Below are positions 8,784-16,088 of a stretch of 64,000 nucleotides of DNA, one piece after another. Position 1 is the stretch's first letter. Each line of letters opens with the position of its first letter. Origin of the DNA: Bacillota bacterium (GTDB lineage Bacteria; Bacillota_A; Clostridia; Christensenellales; Aristaeellaceae); NCBI GenBank assembly GCA_023421735.1, contig JAEZSP010000056.1, positions 1 to 64,000 on the forward strand, given 5' to 3'. The translations under genes were made by a program, and so were the position numbers. The notes under the pieces were generated by a model. That model saw only the letters and a program-made list of their open reading frames with translations. It was not told the DNA's origin and searched no databases.

Positions 8784-9671
8784 CTATGCCTTCTGATGTG
8801 CGCCTTGCCTGCAGATCTCCATGAATTTGCGGGCCGAGTCGGTGATGTATTTGTTTTTGTGGCGGATGATGTTGAAACGGCGGGAGAGAGCGGCGTCGGC
8901 AATTTCATGGGTGCAGACGACCCCGGATTCGATGTCCGCGCGCACGAGCTGTTCGGGCAGGATGGAGACGCCAAGTCCCGCGGCGACCGCGCGCACGAGC
9001 GCCTGTGTGGAAACGCTTTCCCAGAGGGGATGAACGGCATGCCCGCTCGCTTCAAAGACGCTGTTCAAAAACGCGCGGCCCGCGCTGCCTTCCTCCCGCA
9101 GAAGGAGCGGACAGCCGGCGATGTCGGACAAATGGAGCGCAGGCTTAGAGAGAAGCGGATGCCCCGGGGCGAATATCGGTACGAGTCGGTCGGAGGCGAA
9201 GGGTTCTGCCACAAGCTCCTCAAACTCGCTCTCACCTTCGACGAGCGCGATGTCAAGTGCATTGTCGATCAGCGCGGTTTGGAGCGAGAGGCCCGGTTCG
9301 ATCAGCACCTGCACCCGCATGCCCGGATACGCTCCCTGAAACGCGCGCACGACGTCGATGAGCATGTGGTTCCCGATGGTGATCGACGCTCCCACGCGCA
9401 ATATGCCCGCGCTGTCCCAGTTTGAAATCGCCTTTTCCATTCGGTCGAATGTCTCCGTGATGTGCAGCGCATAGGAATAAAGCGAACGTCCGCTCTCGGT
9501 CACGGAAATTCGACCCCGCAGCCGCTCAAATAAGAGTACCCCGTAGTGTTTTTCGATTTCTTGAATCGCGCGCGTCACGGCGGGCTGCGTCATGTGCAGC
9601 CGCTCCGACGCCCGCGTCACGTTCATTTCCCGGTATACCTCAATAAAAATTCGCATGTGCCGAATGGTCAC
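8784..9671 (-). CDS. LysR-family transcriptional regulator
   Basis: A 295-residue regulator. The N-terminal winged helix (TIRHMRIFIEVYREMNVTRA, then LHMTQPAVTRAIQEIEKHYG) is typical LysR, followed by an effector domain beginning GILRVGASITIGNHML. The GTG at 9671 is chosen because GGAGGG precedes it by six bases and it gives the standard MTIRH start; a TTG two codons earlier is possible. It diverges from the chromate-type transporter pair, which it probably regulates. The effector is unknown. Confidence 0.92.
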   Translation of the reverse strand: MTIRHMRIFIEVYREMNVTRASERLHMTQPAVTRAIQEIEKHYGVLLFERLRGRISVTESGRSLYSYALHITETFDRMEKAISNWDSAGILRVGASITIGNHMLIDVVRAFQGAYPGMRVQVLIEPGLSLQTALIDNALDIALVEGESEFEELVAEPFASDRLVPIFAPGHPLLSKPALHLSDIAGCPLLLREEGSAGRAFLNSVFEASGHAVHPLWESVSTQALVRAVAAGLGVSILPEQLVRADIESGVVCTHEIADAALSRRFNIIRHKNKYITDSARKFMEICRQGAHQKA

Positions 9672-9711
9672 GCACAACCCTCCATATCAAAAAATGCATT
9701 GATCCGATAGA

Positions 9712-9740
9712 ATAATAGCATTTTTTATATCATCCCACAA
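9712..9740 (-). promoter_or_regulatory. Probable LysR-gene promoter in the divergent region
   Basis: Minus-strand TTGTGG (9735-9740), 17-base spacer, TATTAT (9712-9717) with an upstream TGC extension. The AT-rich stretch 9690-9735 shared with the transporter genes is the likely LysR binding area. Confidence 0.5.
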
Positions 9741-9769
9741 GGGGTAAAATGGATAGGGGAGGGATTGAC

Positions 9770-10345
9770 ATGCAGCAATCCACGGCGCGCGCGCCGCTTT
9801 TCAAAATATTCTATTCAATGCTGATCATCAGCGCGTTCACATTTGGGGGCGGCTTTGTGATCGTGACGCTCATGAAGCGCCGATTTGTAGACGAGCTCAG
9901 GTGGCTGGATAAAGAGGAGATGCTGGATCTGACGGCGCTTGCGCAGTCAGCGCCGGGTGCGATTGCGGTCAACGCAGCGATCCTCGTGGGCAAGAGGCTG
10001 CGGGGCTGGGCGGGCATGTTCACCGCAATTCTGGGAACGATCATTCCGCCGGTGGCGATATTGCTCATCGTTTCGCAGCTCTACGAAGCGTTCGCGGCAA
10101 ACGTCTATGTGGCAATCACGCTGTCCGGCATGCGCGCGGGCGTCGCGGCGGTGATCGCGGACGTCGCAATCAGCCTGGGCGCCGACGTGGTCAAGGAGCG
10201 GGAAATGCTGTCCATCGGGATCATGGCGGCGGCGTTTGTCGCCTCCTTTGTGTTTCAGGTCAATGCCGTTTATATCATCCTCGTCGCGTTGGCCCTTGGC
10301 GTGGGGAAGGCGATTTATAAGAGAAAGGGAGCGCGTGCGCAATGA
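9770..10345 (+). CDS. Chromate-transporter (CHR) family protein, first half
   Basis: A 191-residue membrane protein equal to one CHR domain. The family signature is clear: FTFGGGFVIVTLMKRRFVDE, then WLDKEEMLDLTALAQSAPGAIAVNAAILVGKRL, followed by several hydrophobic helices. The ATG at 9770 is preferred over 9749 because GGGGAGGG lies six bases before it. Short CHR proteins work as pairs, and a second half follows with a 4-base overlap. The transported anion need not be chromate in an anaerobe; sulfate-like or other anions are possible. Confidence 0.88.
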   Translation: MQQSTARAPLFKIFYSMLIISAFTFGGGFVIVTLMKRRFVDELRWLDKEEMLDLTALAQSAPGAIAVNAAILVGKRLRGWAGMFTAILGTIIPPVAILLIVSQLYEAFAANVYVAITLSGMRAGVAAVIADVAISLGADVVKEREMLSIGIMAAAFVASFVFQVNAVYIILVALALGVGKAIYKRKGARAQ

Positions 10346-10902
10346 TCTACCTTCGCCTGTTTTTGACGTTTTTGCAGGTCGGGCTATTCAGCGTGGGCGG
10401 GGGATATGCCGCCATGCCGATCATACAGAGCCAGGTCGTCACGCACTACGGATGGCTGAGCATGCGGGAGTTTGCGGATCTCATCTCCATTGCCGAAATG
10501 ACCCCGGGGCCGATTGCCGTGAATTCCGCCACGTTTGTCGGCGCGCAGCTTGCAGGTGTGCCCGGCGCGCTGCTGGCGACGCTTGGCTGCATCCTCCCCT
10601 CGATATTGATCGTCTCCGCCGTTTCCTGGGCGTATACAAAGTATAAAAGCGGCGATGCCATGCAGGCGGTTATGAGCTGCCTGCGTCCGACGGTCGTCGC
10701 GCTCATTTCCTCAGCCGGCGTCATGATGCTCCTATCTGCGGCGCGCGCGGAGACAGGCGGCATCAACTGGATCGGCGTCGTCCTGTTTGTCGCTGCGCTC
10801 TTTGCACTGCGCAAATGGAAAATCAATCCCATCCTTGCGATGATGCTCTCGGGCGCAGCCAACCTGCTTTTTGCATTGGCGACCGGCGGGATACATCCTT
10901 AA
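10342..10902 (+). CDS. Chromate-transporter (CHR) family protein, second half
   Basis: A 186-residue partner of the preceding gene, translationally coupled through an ATGA overlap. It repeats the CHR pattern: FLQVGLFSVGGGYAAMPIIQ, WLSMREFADLISIAEMTPGPIAVNSATFVG, and further membrane segments to the C-terminus. The two halves together probably form one transporter in opposite orientations, as proposed for paired short CHR proteins. Confidence 0.88.
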   Translation: MIYLRLFLTFLQVGLFSVGGGYAAMPIIQSQVVTHYGWLSMREFADLISIAEMTPGPIAVNSATFVGAQLAGVPGALLATLGCILPSILIVSAVSWAYTKYKSGDAMQAVMSCLRPTVVALISSAGVMMLLSAARAETGGINWIGVVLFVAALFALRKWKINPILAMMLSGAANLLFALATGGIHP

Positions 10903-10966
10903 TCAAAATTAAGCGGATTTGACACATAAATTATCCGTCCATTCGCACGTCTTGCGATCCTTATTT

Positions 10967-10995
10967 CTGACAAATTCGACAGAATATGCTATACT
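10967..10995 (+). promoter_or_regulatory. Promoter of the sulfatase-like gene
   Basis: CTGACA (10967-10972), 17 bases, TATACT (10990-10995) with a TGC extended -10. A small hairpin (AGAGC-TGCG-GCTCT, about 11005-11018) lies in the short leader before the GGAGG ribosome site. Confidence 0.65.
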
Positions 10996-11040
10996 TAAAC
11001 CAGAAGAGCTGCGGCTCTCCTGATTGAAGGAGGTAGCATC

Positions 11041-12369
11041 ATGCGCAAGCCAAATGTACTTTTTATCCTGACGGACGATCATGGATATGGAGATTTGGGG
11101 TGCATGGGCGCACGGGATTTATCAACCCCGAACCTGGATGCGATCGCAGCCTCCGGTTGTTTATTTGAAACGATGTATGCCGGCGCACCGTCGAGTTCCC
11201 CCTCGCGCGCGGCGCTATTGACCGGACGGTATCCGGCAAGCGCAGGCGTACGTGCAGACCTGACGGGCAGCCGGACCGCGCCCGGACTCGTGCCCGGCGT
11301 GCCGACCCTTGCAACCGCACTGCGCGCCGAAGGATACCGCACGGGTTTCATGGGGAAGTGGCATTTGGGCATGCGGGAGGAATCGCATCCGAACGCCAAC
11401 GGCTTCGACGTCTTTCGCGGATTCCTGTCTGACGGCATTGATCCCTTCTCGCACATCCACTACTGGGGTCTTTCAGACGGACAGATCTCACCCTTTCACG
11501 ACCTGTGGGAAAACAAAACGGAGGTCTGGAGGAGCGGTACATATCTCACCCGTTACATCACAGAACGTGCAACCGCGTTCATCCGGGAGAGCGCGCCCGG
11601 CCCTTTTTTTGCGGTTGTGTCCTTCGGCGCGCCCCATGCCCCCGCGATCGTGCCGCAGGAATCTGTCGAGCCCTTTTCACACCTCAAACCCGACAGGCGG
11701 CAGACCGCCGCCATGCTCCGCGAGGTGGATGACGGCGTCGGCACGCTCGTCGATACGCTTTCCTCGCTCAACCTGTCGCGCGAGACCATTCTTTATTTTC
11801 AGTCGGTCTGCGGTCCTTCACGCGATGTGCGCAACCGGCTCGACGGACTCCTCACGCAATGGGGGGGCAGCGCCTGCGGCGCATTGAGCGGCCACCAGGG
11901 AAGCCTTTTTGAGGGAGGGATTCGGGTACCCGCGTGCATAAGTTGGCCCACGCACATCCGTTTCGGGCAGCATATATCAAAACCCTGCATGGCGATCGAC
12001 CTGTTCCCAACCATTTTGCGGGCGATCGGCTGCGAGAGTGGCAAGTGGGAGACGGACGGGATCGACCTCACGCCTTTGCTCGAAGGCGGCAAAGGGGTAG
12101 AGCGCGGTGATCTTTTCTGGGAATCGGGTGAACAAACCGCCATCCGCCGGGGTGATCACAAGCTCATCGTCAACGTTCGGCCGGACGGCGACCAACCGCT
12201 GCCCGACCGCTTTGTTCTTTCCGATCTTGCAAATGATCCGCGCGAAGAAGTCAACCTCTCGGAACAGATGCCGGATTTGGCGAGCGACATGCTCAACGCC
12301 GCGCTCGACTGGCGAAAACAGCTTGTTCGAGACTGGCGCGTGCGCTTTGCCCCGAACAGCCGCGCATGA
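11041..12369 (+). CDS. Sulfatase-family protein with altered active site
   Basis: A 442-residue alkaline-phosphatase-fold sulfatase homologue. Conserved parts: TDDHGYGDLG (metal-binding Asp pair 12-13), the nucleophile motif in serine form S52-S-P-S-R56, GKWHLG (K106, H108) and FGAPHAP (H199). However, the second metal-binding motif, normally SDNG or SDHG, reads S255-V-C-G, and the lysine of the KGxxxEGG motif is Gln286 (HQGSLFEGG). Loss of the Asp, Asn/His and Lys should weaken or abolish sulfate-ester hydrolysis. No N-terminal secretion signal is obvious. It may be a pseudoenzyme or a relative with another reaction. It has its own promoter and no glycan genes directly beside it. Confidence 0.82.
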   Translation: MRKPNVLFILTDDHGYGDLGCMGARDLSTPNLDAIAASGCLFETMYAGAPSSSPSRAALLTGRYPASAGVRADLTGSRTAPGLVPGVPTLATALRAEGYRTGFMGKWHLGMREESHPNANGFDVFRGFLSDGIDPFSHIHYWGLSDGQISPFHDLWENKTEVWRSGTYLTRYITERATAFIRESAPGPFFAVVSFGAPHAPAIVPQESVEPFSHLKPDRRQTAAMLREVDDGVGTLVDTLSSLNLSRETILYFQSVCGPSRDVRNRLDGLLTQWGGSACGALSGHQGSLFEGGIRVPACISWPTHIRFGQHISKPCMAIDLFPTILRAIGCESGKWETDGIDLTPLLEGGKGVERGDLFWESGEQTAIRRGDHKLIVNVRPDGDQPLPDRFVLSDLANDPREEVNLSEQMPDLASDMLNAALDWRKQLVRDWRVRFAPNSRA

Positions 12370-12433
12370 GTCATCCGCACATCGCGCGGTGCGCAGCATA
12401 TGATAAAGTGGCAAGCAGAAGAGAGGTGAAACC

Positions 12434-12694
12434 ATGGATTCTCAAGCGACTTATCGCGATTGCGCGCAGCCGACGGATGCGAACCTTGGCTTGAGGGGGA
12501 TCTTTTGCATCTCCTCGCTGAAGGTGCTCTGCTTCTATACTATGCTCCTGTCCCTCGCACTGGGGCTGATTTTCGGCGCCGTATTCTCCCTTGTCATCCT
12601 TCTTGCGCTCCCGGCTATCGTCGTGTTCGCAGTTGTCATGGCCGTTCTCATCATCGCGACACTGATTTATCGGTGCCGCGCGTGTAACCGCTAA
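12434..12694 (+). CDS. Small two-helix membrane protein of unknown function
   Basis: 86 residues, start ATG at 12434 behind GAGAGGTG. The first 30 residues are soluble and include C12 and C25; residues about 33-78 form one long or two short hydrophobic helices (LSLALGLIFGAVFSLVILLA and IVVFAVVMAVLIIATLIY); the tail is RCRACNR. I do not recognise a family. It lies 64 bases after the sulfatase-like gene and is followed immediately by the hairpin array at 12697-12778. Confidence 0.6.
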   Translation: MDSQATYRDCAQPTDANLGLRGIFCISSLKVLCFYTMLLSLALGLIFGAVFSLVILLALPAIVVFAVVMAVLIIATLIYRCRACNR

Positions 12695-12696
12695 TC

Positions 12697-12778
12697 GGCG
12701 AGAACGCCACTCGGTGTGGAAACACACCGGGTACATATGGGAGACCAACTCCCCGCATCGCATAGGCGATGTTTTTTT
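12697..12778 (+). ncRNA. Array of four consecutive hairpins ending in a terminator
   Basis: Starting two bases after the stop codon: GGCG-AGAA-CGCC (12697-12708); a 7-bp stem CGGTGTG with GAAA tetraloop (12712-12729); GGGAG-ACCAA-CTCCC (12739-12753); and CATCGC-ATAG-GCGATG (12756-12771) followed by T7. The last is a normal rho-independent terminator. The packed stem-loops before it, one with a GNRA loop, suggest a structured 3' end or a small RNA rather than only termination. No known RNA family was recognised. Confidence 0.5.
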
Positions 12779-12788
12779 ATGCGGCATG

Positions 12789-12820
12789 AAAAAAGAACGG
12801 CGGAGATTGCTCCGCCGTTC
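12789..12820 (-). terminator. Rho-independent terminator of the ferritin-like gene
   Basis: Perfect 10-bp stem, 12795-12804 with 12811-12820, loop 12805-12810, followed on the minus strand by T6 (A6 at 12789-12794). Confidence 0.88.
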
Positions 12821-12848
12821 CGGTTGTTTCAACGCGCCTTTCTGTCGT

Positions 12849-13346
12849 TTATTCCTGTTCGGGCGCTTCTTCGTCTTTGCAGGAGCAGGGTTTCGGGTCA
12901 TCGCAGAACGATTCATAGTGGGGCTTTTTGCACAGGCAGGGCGCGAGCAGCATGGCGCTCCAAATGCGCGCATGCGCATATTCGTCGCCGAGGATGGACA
13001 TCAGGAGGAGCCGAATCTCGGTATTCGGCGCGCAGCTGGCGAGTTCCGCATAGCGTTTGATGGCAGAAAGCTCACCGGTAATCGCCGTCTCTACGTCGCA
13101 CTCGAATCTGCCGCTGGCCGGTGCACAGTCGGGGGGGCAGGTTATGGGCGGGGGGCATATGCCCAGGAGCGCCGACTGGATGCGTGCGTGGCCGTACTCG
13201 TCGCCCACGATGGTGATGATCAGGTTTCTCAGTTCGTCGGTGGGGGCTTCGTTGGCAATCTGCGCGTAGAAACCTGCGTCGCAGAGTTCATCGAGAAGCG
13301 AGCACTCGAGCTGGTTTTTATAATTTTTGCAGCTGCAACAAATCAT
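12849..13346 (-). CDS. Tandem ferritin-like domain protein, Cys-rich
   Basis: 165 residues made of two similar four-helix halves. Each carries a Glu-containing helix followed by DExxH: GDEYGHARIQSA (48-59) and GDEYAHARIWSA (120-131), the diiron ligand pattern of ferritin-like and CotJC-type proteins. The N-terminus (CCSCK) and C-terminus (CLCKK, CSCKDEE) are Cys-rich, and a Cys/Pro linker (64-75) joins the halves, so extra metal binding or disulfide cross-linking is likely. ATG follows GAGG. It may function in spore coat, iron or oxidative-stress handling; that is inference from family resemblance. Confidence 0.72.
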   Translation of the reverse strand: MICCSCKNYKNQLECSLLDELCDAGFYAQIANEAPTDELRNLIITIVGDEYGHARIQSALLGICPPPITCPPDCAPASGRFECDVETAITGELSAIKRYAELASCAPNTEIRLLLMSILGDEYAHARIWSAMLLAPCLCKKPHYESFCDDPKPCSCKDEEAPEQE

Positions 13347-13628
13347 ACAATAACCTCTTTGCGGTCAAATGTTGGAAGGCGGATGCGCCCTCGCTCCATA
13401 CTATGCAGACTGCGCGCCGATGGCATAAAAAATTTCCGCCCCTGTTCTGGCGGATGTTCAGACTGCGGGAACCCTACCCTCCACGCGGATGCATGAAGGG
13501 GTTTATAGCCCCTTCATTTCAATCAGGAGGCGGCAACGACGCCGACAAGGTGCGGATTGCGCCCTTGCGGAATTTAGCGGACAGCGTATCGATCAGATCA
13601 ATACGCTGTCCTGTCGATTTTCGCGCGC
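13347..13628. other. Gene-free spacer with two perfect hairpins
   Basis: 282 bases between two minus-strand genes. 13494-13501 pairs with 13509-13516 (8 bp, 7-base loop), and 13579-13589 pairs with 13601-13611 (11 bp, 11-base loop). The second lies just after the cytidylate-kinase-like gene on its strand but lacks a T-run. No coding region is supported. Confidence 0.6.
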
Positions 13629-14225
13629 CTATTGGGCGGCGCACAGGAGGATGTCTGTTGCGCGGGGGATGCCGATTTTTCCGGTGTTGAGGATGACGTC
13701 GTAGATCATAGGATCGCGCCAATTCGCATGCGTGGCAAACCGAAAATAGTTGCCGCGGCGGCGATCGAATTTTCTGCACACTTCGGGTGCCCGCGCGGCT
13801 TCAATGCCATAGATCTGTGTCGCGCGCTTGACCCGGAATGCCTCGTCCGCATAGAGGAACACGCGCAGCACGCTCGGATCGTCCTTGAAAAGCCCCGTTG
13901 CGCCGCGTCCGATGATCACGCAGGGCGTCTTGGCGACCTCCCGGACGATGCCCGTTTCCGTCACGGCAAGCTGCTCGGGCTTAGGAAGCCGTGCCGCACG
14001 CCCCGCCGTCACGTCCGTAAACACCGTCAGCGAGTAGAGAATGCTTCCGGTTACGCGCTCCTCCATCTCGTCGAGCTCGGTTTCCGTGATGCCGAGTTCT
14101 TCCGCCGCGCGCAGGGCAATATCCCGCCCATGGCAGTCTATCCCGAGGGCCTTTGCAAGAGCCTCGCCGATTTCGCGCCCACCGCTCGCATACTCGCGCT
14201 CGATGGCAATCACATTGTACCGCAT
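13629..14225 (-). CDS. Cytidylate-kinase-like family protein
   Basis: 198 residues of the cytidylate-kinase-like P-loop family. It begins VIAIEREYASGGREIGEALA, where SGGREIG takes the place of the Walker A loop, and continues with CVIIGRGATGLFKDDPSVLRVFLYA. The family lacks a defined general role, and similar proteins sit beside unrelated operons. ATG follows GGAGGG, 15 bases after the ABC exporter gene, so it is probably the fourth gene of the MarR operon. Substrate unknown. Confidence 0.8.
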   Translation of the reverse strand: MRYNVIAIEREYASGGREIGEALAKALGIDCHGRDIALRAAEELGITETELDEMEERVTGSILYSLTVFTDVTAGRAARLPKPEQLAVTETGIVREVAKTPCVIIGRGATGLFKDDPSVLRVFLYADEAFRVKRATQIYGIEAARAPEVCRKFDRRRGNYFRFATHANWRDPMIYDVILNTGKIGIPRATDILLCAAQ

Positions 14226-14240
14226 ACAGATCCCTCCCGT

Positions 14241-16088
14241 CTATGCAGCCTGTTCAAATTGGCTCATGTAGAGCTCCGCGTAGAAGCCGCCTTTTTCGAG
14301 CAGTTCCTCGTGCCGTCCGCTCTCTACGATGTCGCCGTCCTTCATCACCAGTATGAGGTCGGCATTTTTGATGGTCGAAAGCCGATGCGCGATCACGAAC
14401 GAGGTGCGCCCTTCGGTCAGCGCGTCCATCGCCCGTTGCACGATGCGCTCCGTGCGCGTATCGACCGAACTCGTCGCCTCGTCGAGGATGAGAAGCGGCG
14501 CCGACTGGATCACCGCACGCGCGATGGTTAAAAGCTGCTTCTGCCCCTCGGAGAGGCTGGACTTGTCGCCGAGTACCGTGTCGTATCCATTCGGAAGCGT
14601 TCTGATAAAGTGGTGCAGCCCGACCGTGCGGCACGCCTTTTCCACCTGCTCATCGGTCACGTTGGGCTTGCTGTACACGATGTTTTCGCGGATCGTGCCT
14701 TCGAAAAGCCACGTGTCCTGAAGGACCATGCCGAACAGCTCGTGTACGTTCTCGCGCGGCACGGACGAGATGGGCACGCCGTCGAGCAGGATTTCACCCG
14801 CGTCGATCTCGTAGAACCGCATGAGGAGGTTGACCATGGTGGTCTTGCCCGCGCCCGTCGGACCGACGATTGCCACTTTCTGTCCGGGGAGAACCCGCGC
14901 CGAGAAGTTGTGGATGATCGTTCGGTCGGAGGTATAGCCGAATTGCACGTTCCGGAATTCGACTTCGCCCTTGATGTCGCGAAAGCGTGCGGTCTTCTCG
15001 CGCTCGTCGGCGAGTTCCTTTTCACCCAGGAATTCGAACACGCGTTCGCCAGCTGCCGCCGTGCGCTGGAGGTTGTTGAACGCCTGCGCGATCTGGGAAA
15101 GAGGCTGCGTGAAGAAGCGCACGTAGATCATGAACGCCACGATGACGCCGAATGTGATCGAACCGTTCAGGACGAGCGCCGCGCCGACCACGCACACCAG
15201 GACATAACTAAGGTTTCCGACAAAGCCCATCAGCGGCATCATGAGGCCGGAGAGGAACTGCGATTTCCATGCACTGCGGTAGAGCCGCACGTTGATGCCC
15301 TCGAATTCTTCGCCCGCCGCGCGGCCCGCGTTGTAGGCTTTCACGACGTTGTGCCCGGTATAGACTTCTTCGACGAGACCGTTAATCGCGCCGAGTTCGC
15401 GCTGCTGCGCCACAAAGTGCTTTTGCGAGCTCTTCATGATGACCATCATGAGGGAAAATCCAATGCCGCTTGCACCCACCGCGGTCAGCGCCATGATCCA
15501 GTTATTATAAACCATCATGACGAGTGCGCCGACGAACATGGTAATCGCCGAAACGAGGCCGGATACCGACTGGGTCATGGTCTGATTGATAGCGTCGACG
15601 TCATTGGTTACGCGGCTCAAAACGTCGCCGTAACTCGTCTTATCAAAGTAGGCAAGCGGCATGCGGTTGATCTTGTCCGAGATGTCGGTGCGCATGTTCT
15701 TTGAAATCCGCTGCGTGACGCCCGCCATGATGTAGCTCTGCAGGAAATTGAGCAGTGCCGAGACCAGATACAGCGCGATCAGCATATACGCGATTTTCAG
15801 CACCGCGTCGATGTCGATATCCGCCATATGGGGAACGCCGTTCACAAGCGCCGGGAGACCCTTTGTCACTTCGTTGGTCAGATCTTTGAGAAAATTCGGG
15901 CCGACGATCTGCAGAACCGTACCGACCGCCGCCGTGATGAGGGCTACGACAATCGCAGGCAGATAGCGTCCGGAATACTGGATGAGTTTTTTCATCGTTC
16001 CCTTGAAGTTTTTCGCCTTATCGGCGGGACCGCCCATATGTCCCATCGGGCCGCCGCCCATGGGCCCTCTTCCGCGTCGTTCACTCAT
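14241..16088 (-). CDS. ABC exporter subunit, fused membrane and ATPase domains (second half of heterodimer)
   Basis: 615 residues. A flexible Gly/Met/Arg-rich N-terminus (MSERRGRGPMGGGPMGHMGG) precedes six membrane helices (about 45-330) and an ATPase domain with Walker A GPTGAGKTTMVN, Q-loop VLQDTWLFEGT, signature LSEGQKQLLTIARA, Walker B LLILDEATSSVD with the catalytic Glu, and H-loop IAHRLSTI. It overlaps the upstream exporter gene by ATGA. This is the subunit with a canonical Walker B; the signature LSEGQ differs from LSGGQ. Multidrug or lipid export is the usual role of this YfiB/YfiC-type pair; the substrate is not known. Confidence 0.94.
   Translation of the reverse strand: MSERRGRGPMGGGPMGHMGGPADKAKNFKGTMKKLIQYSGRYLPAIVVALITAAVGTVLQIVGPNFLKDLTNEVTKGLPALVNGVPHMADIDIDAVLKIAYMLIALYLVSALLNFLQSYIMAGVTQRISKNMRTDISDKINRMPLAYFDKTSYGDVLSRVTNDVDAINQTMTQSVSGLVSAITMFVGALVMMVYNNWIMALTAVGASGIGFSLMMVIMKSSQKHFVAQQRELGAINGLVEEVYTGHNVVKAYNAGRAAGEEFEGINVRLYRSAWKSQFLSGLMMPLMGFVGNLSYVLVCVVGAALVLNGSITFGVIVAFMIYVRFFTQPLSQIAQAFNNLQRTAAAGERVFEFLGEKELADEREKTARFRDIKGEVEFRNVQFGYTSDRTIIHNFSARVLPGQKVAIVGPTGAGKTTMVNLLMRFYEIDAGEILLDGVPISSVPRENVHELFGMVLQDTWLFEGTIRENIVYSKPNVTDEQVEKACRTVGLHHFIRTLPNGYDTVLGDKSSLSEGQKQLLTIARAVIQSAPLLILDEATSSVDTRTERIVQRAMDALTEGRTSFVIAHRLSTIKNADLILVMKDGDIVESGRHEELLEKGGFYAELYMSQFEQAA

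Noticed and set aside
14610..15704. Long plus-strand open frame inside the ABC exporter gene
   Set aside because: Antisense shadow caused by GC-rich third positions; His/Asp-rich product without motifs.
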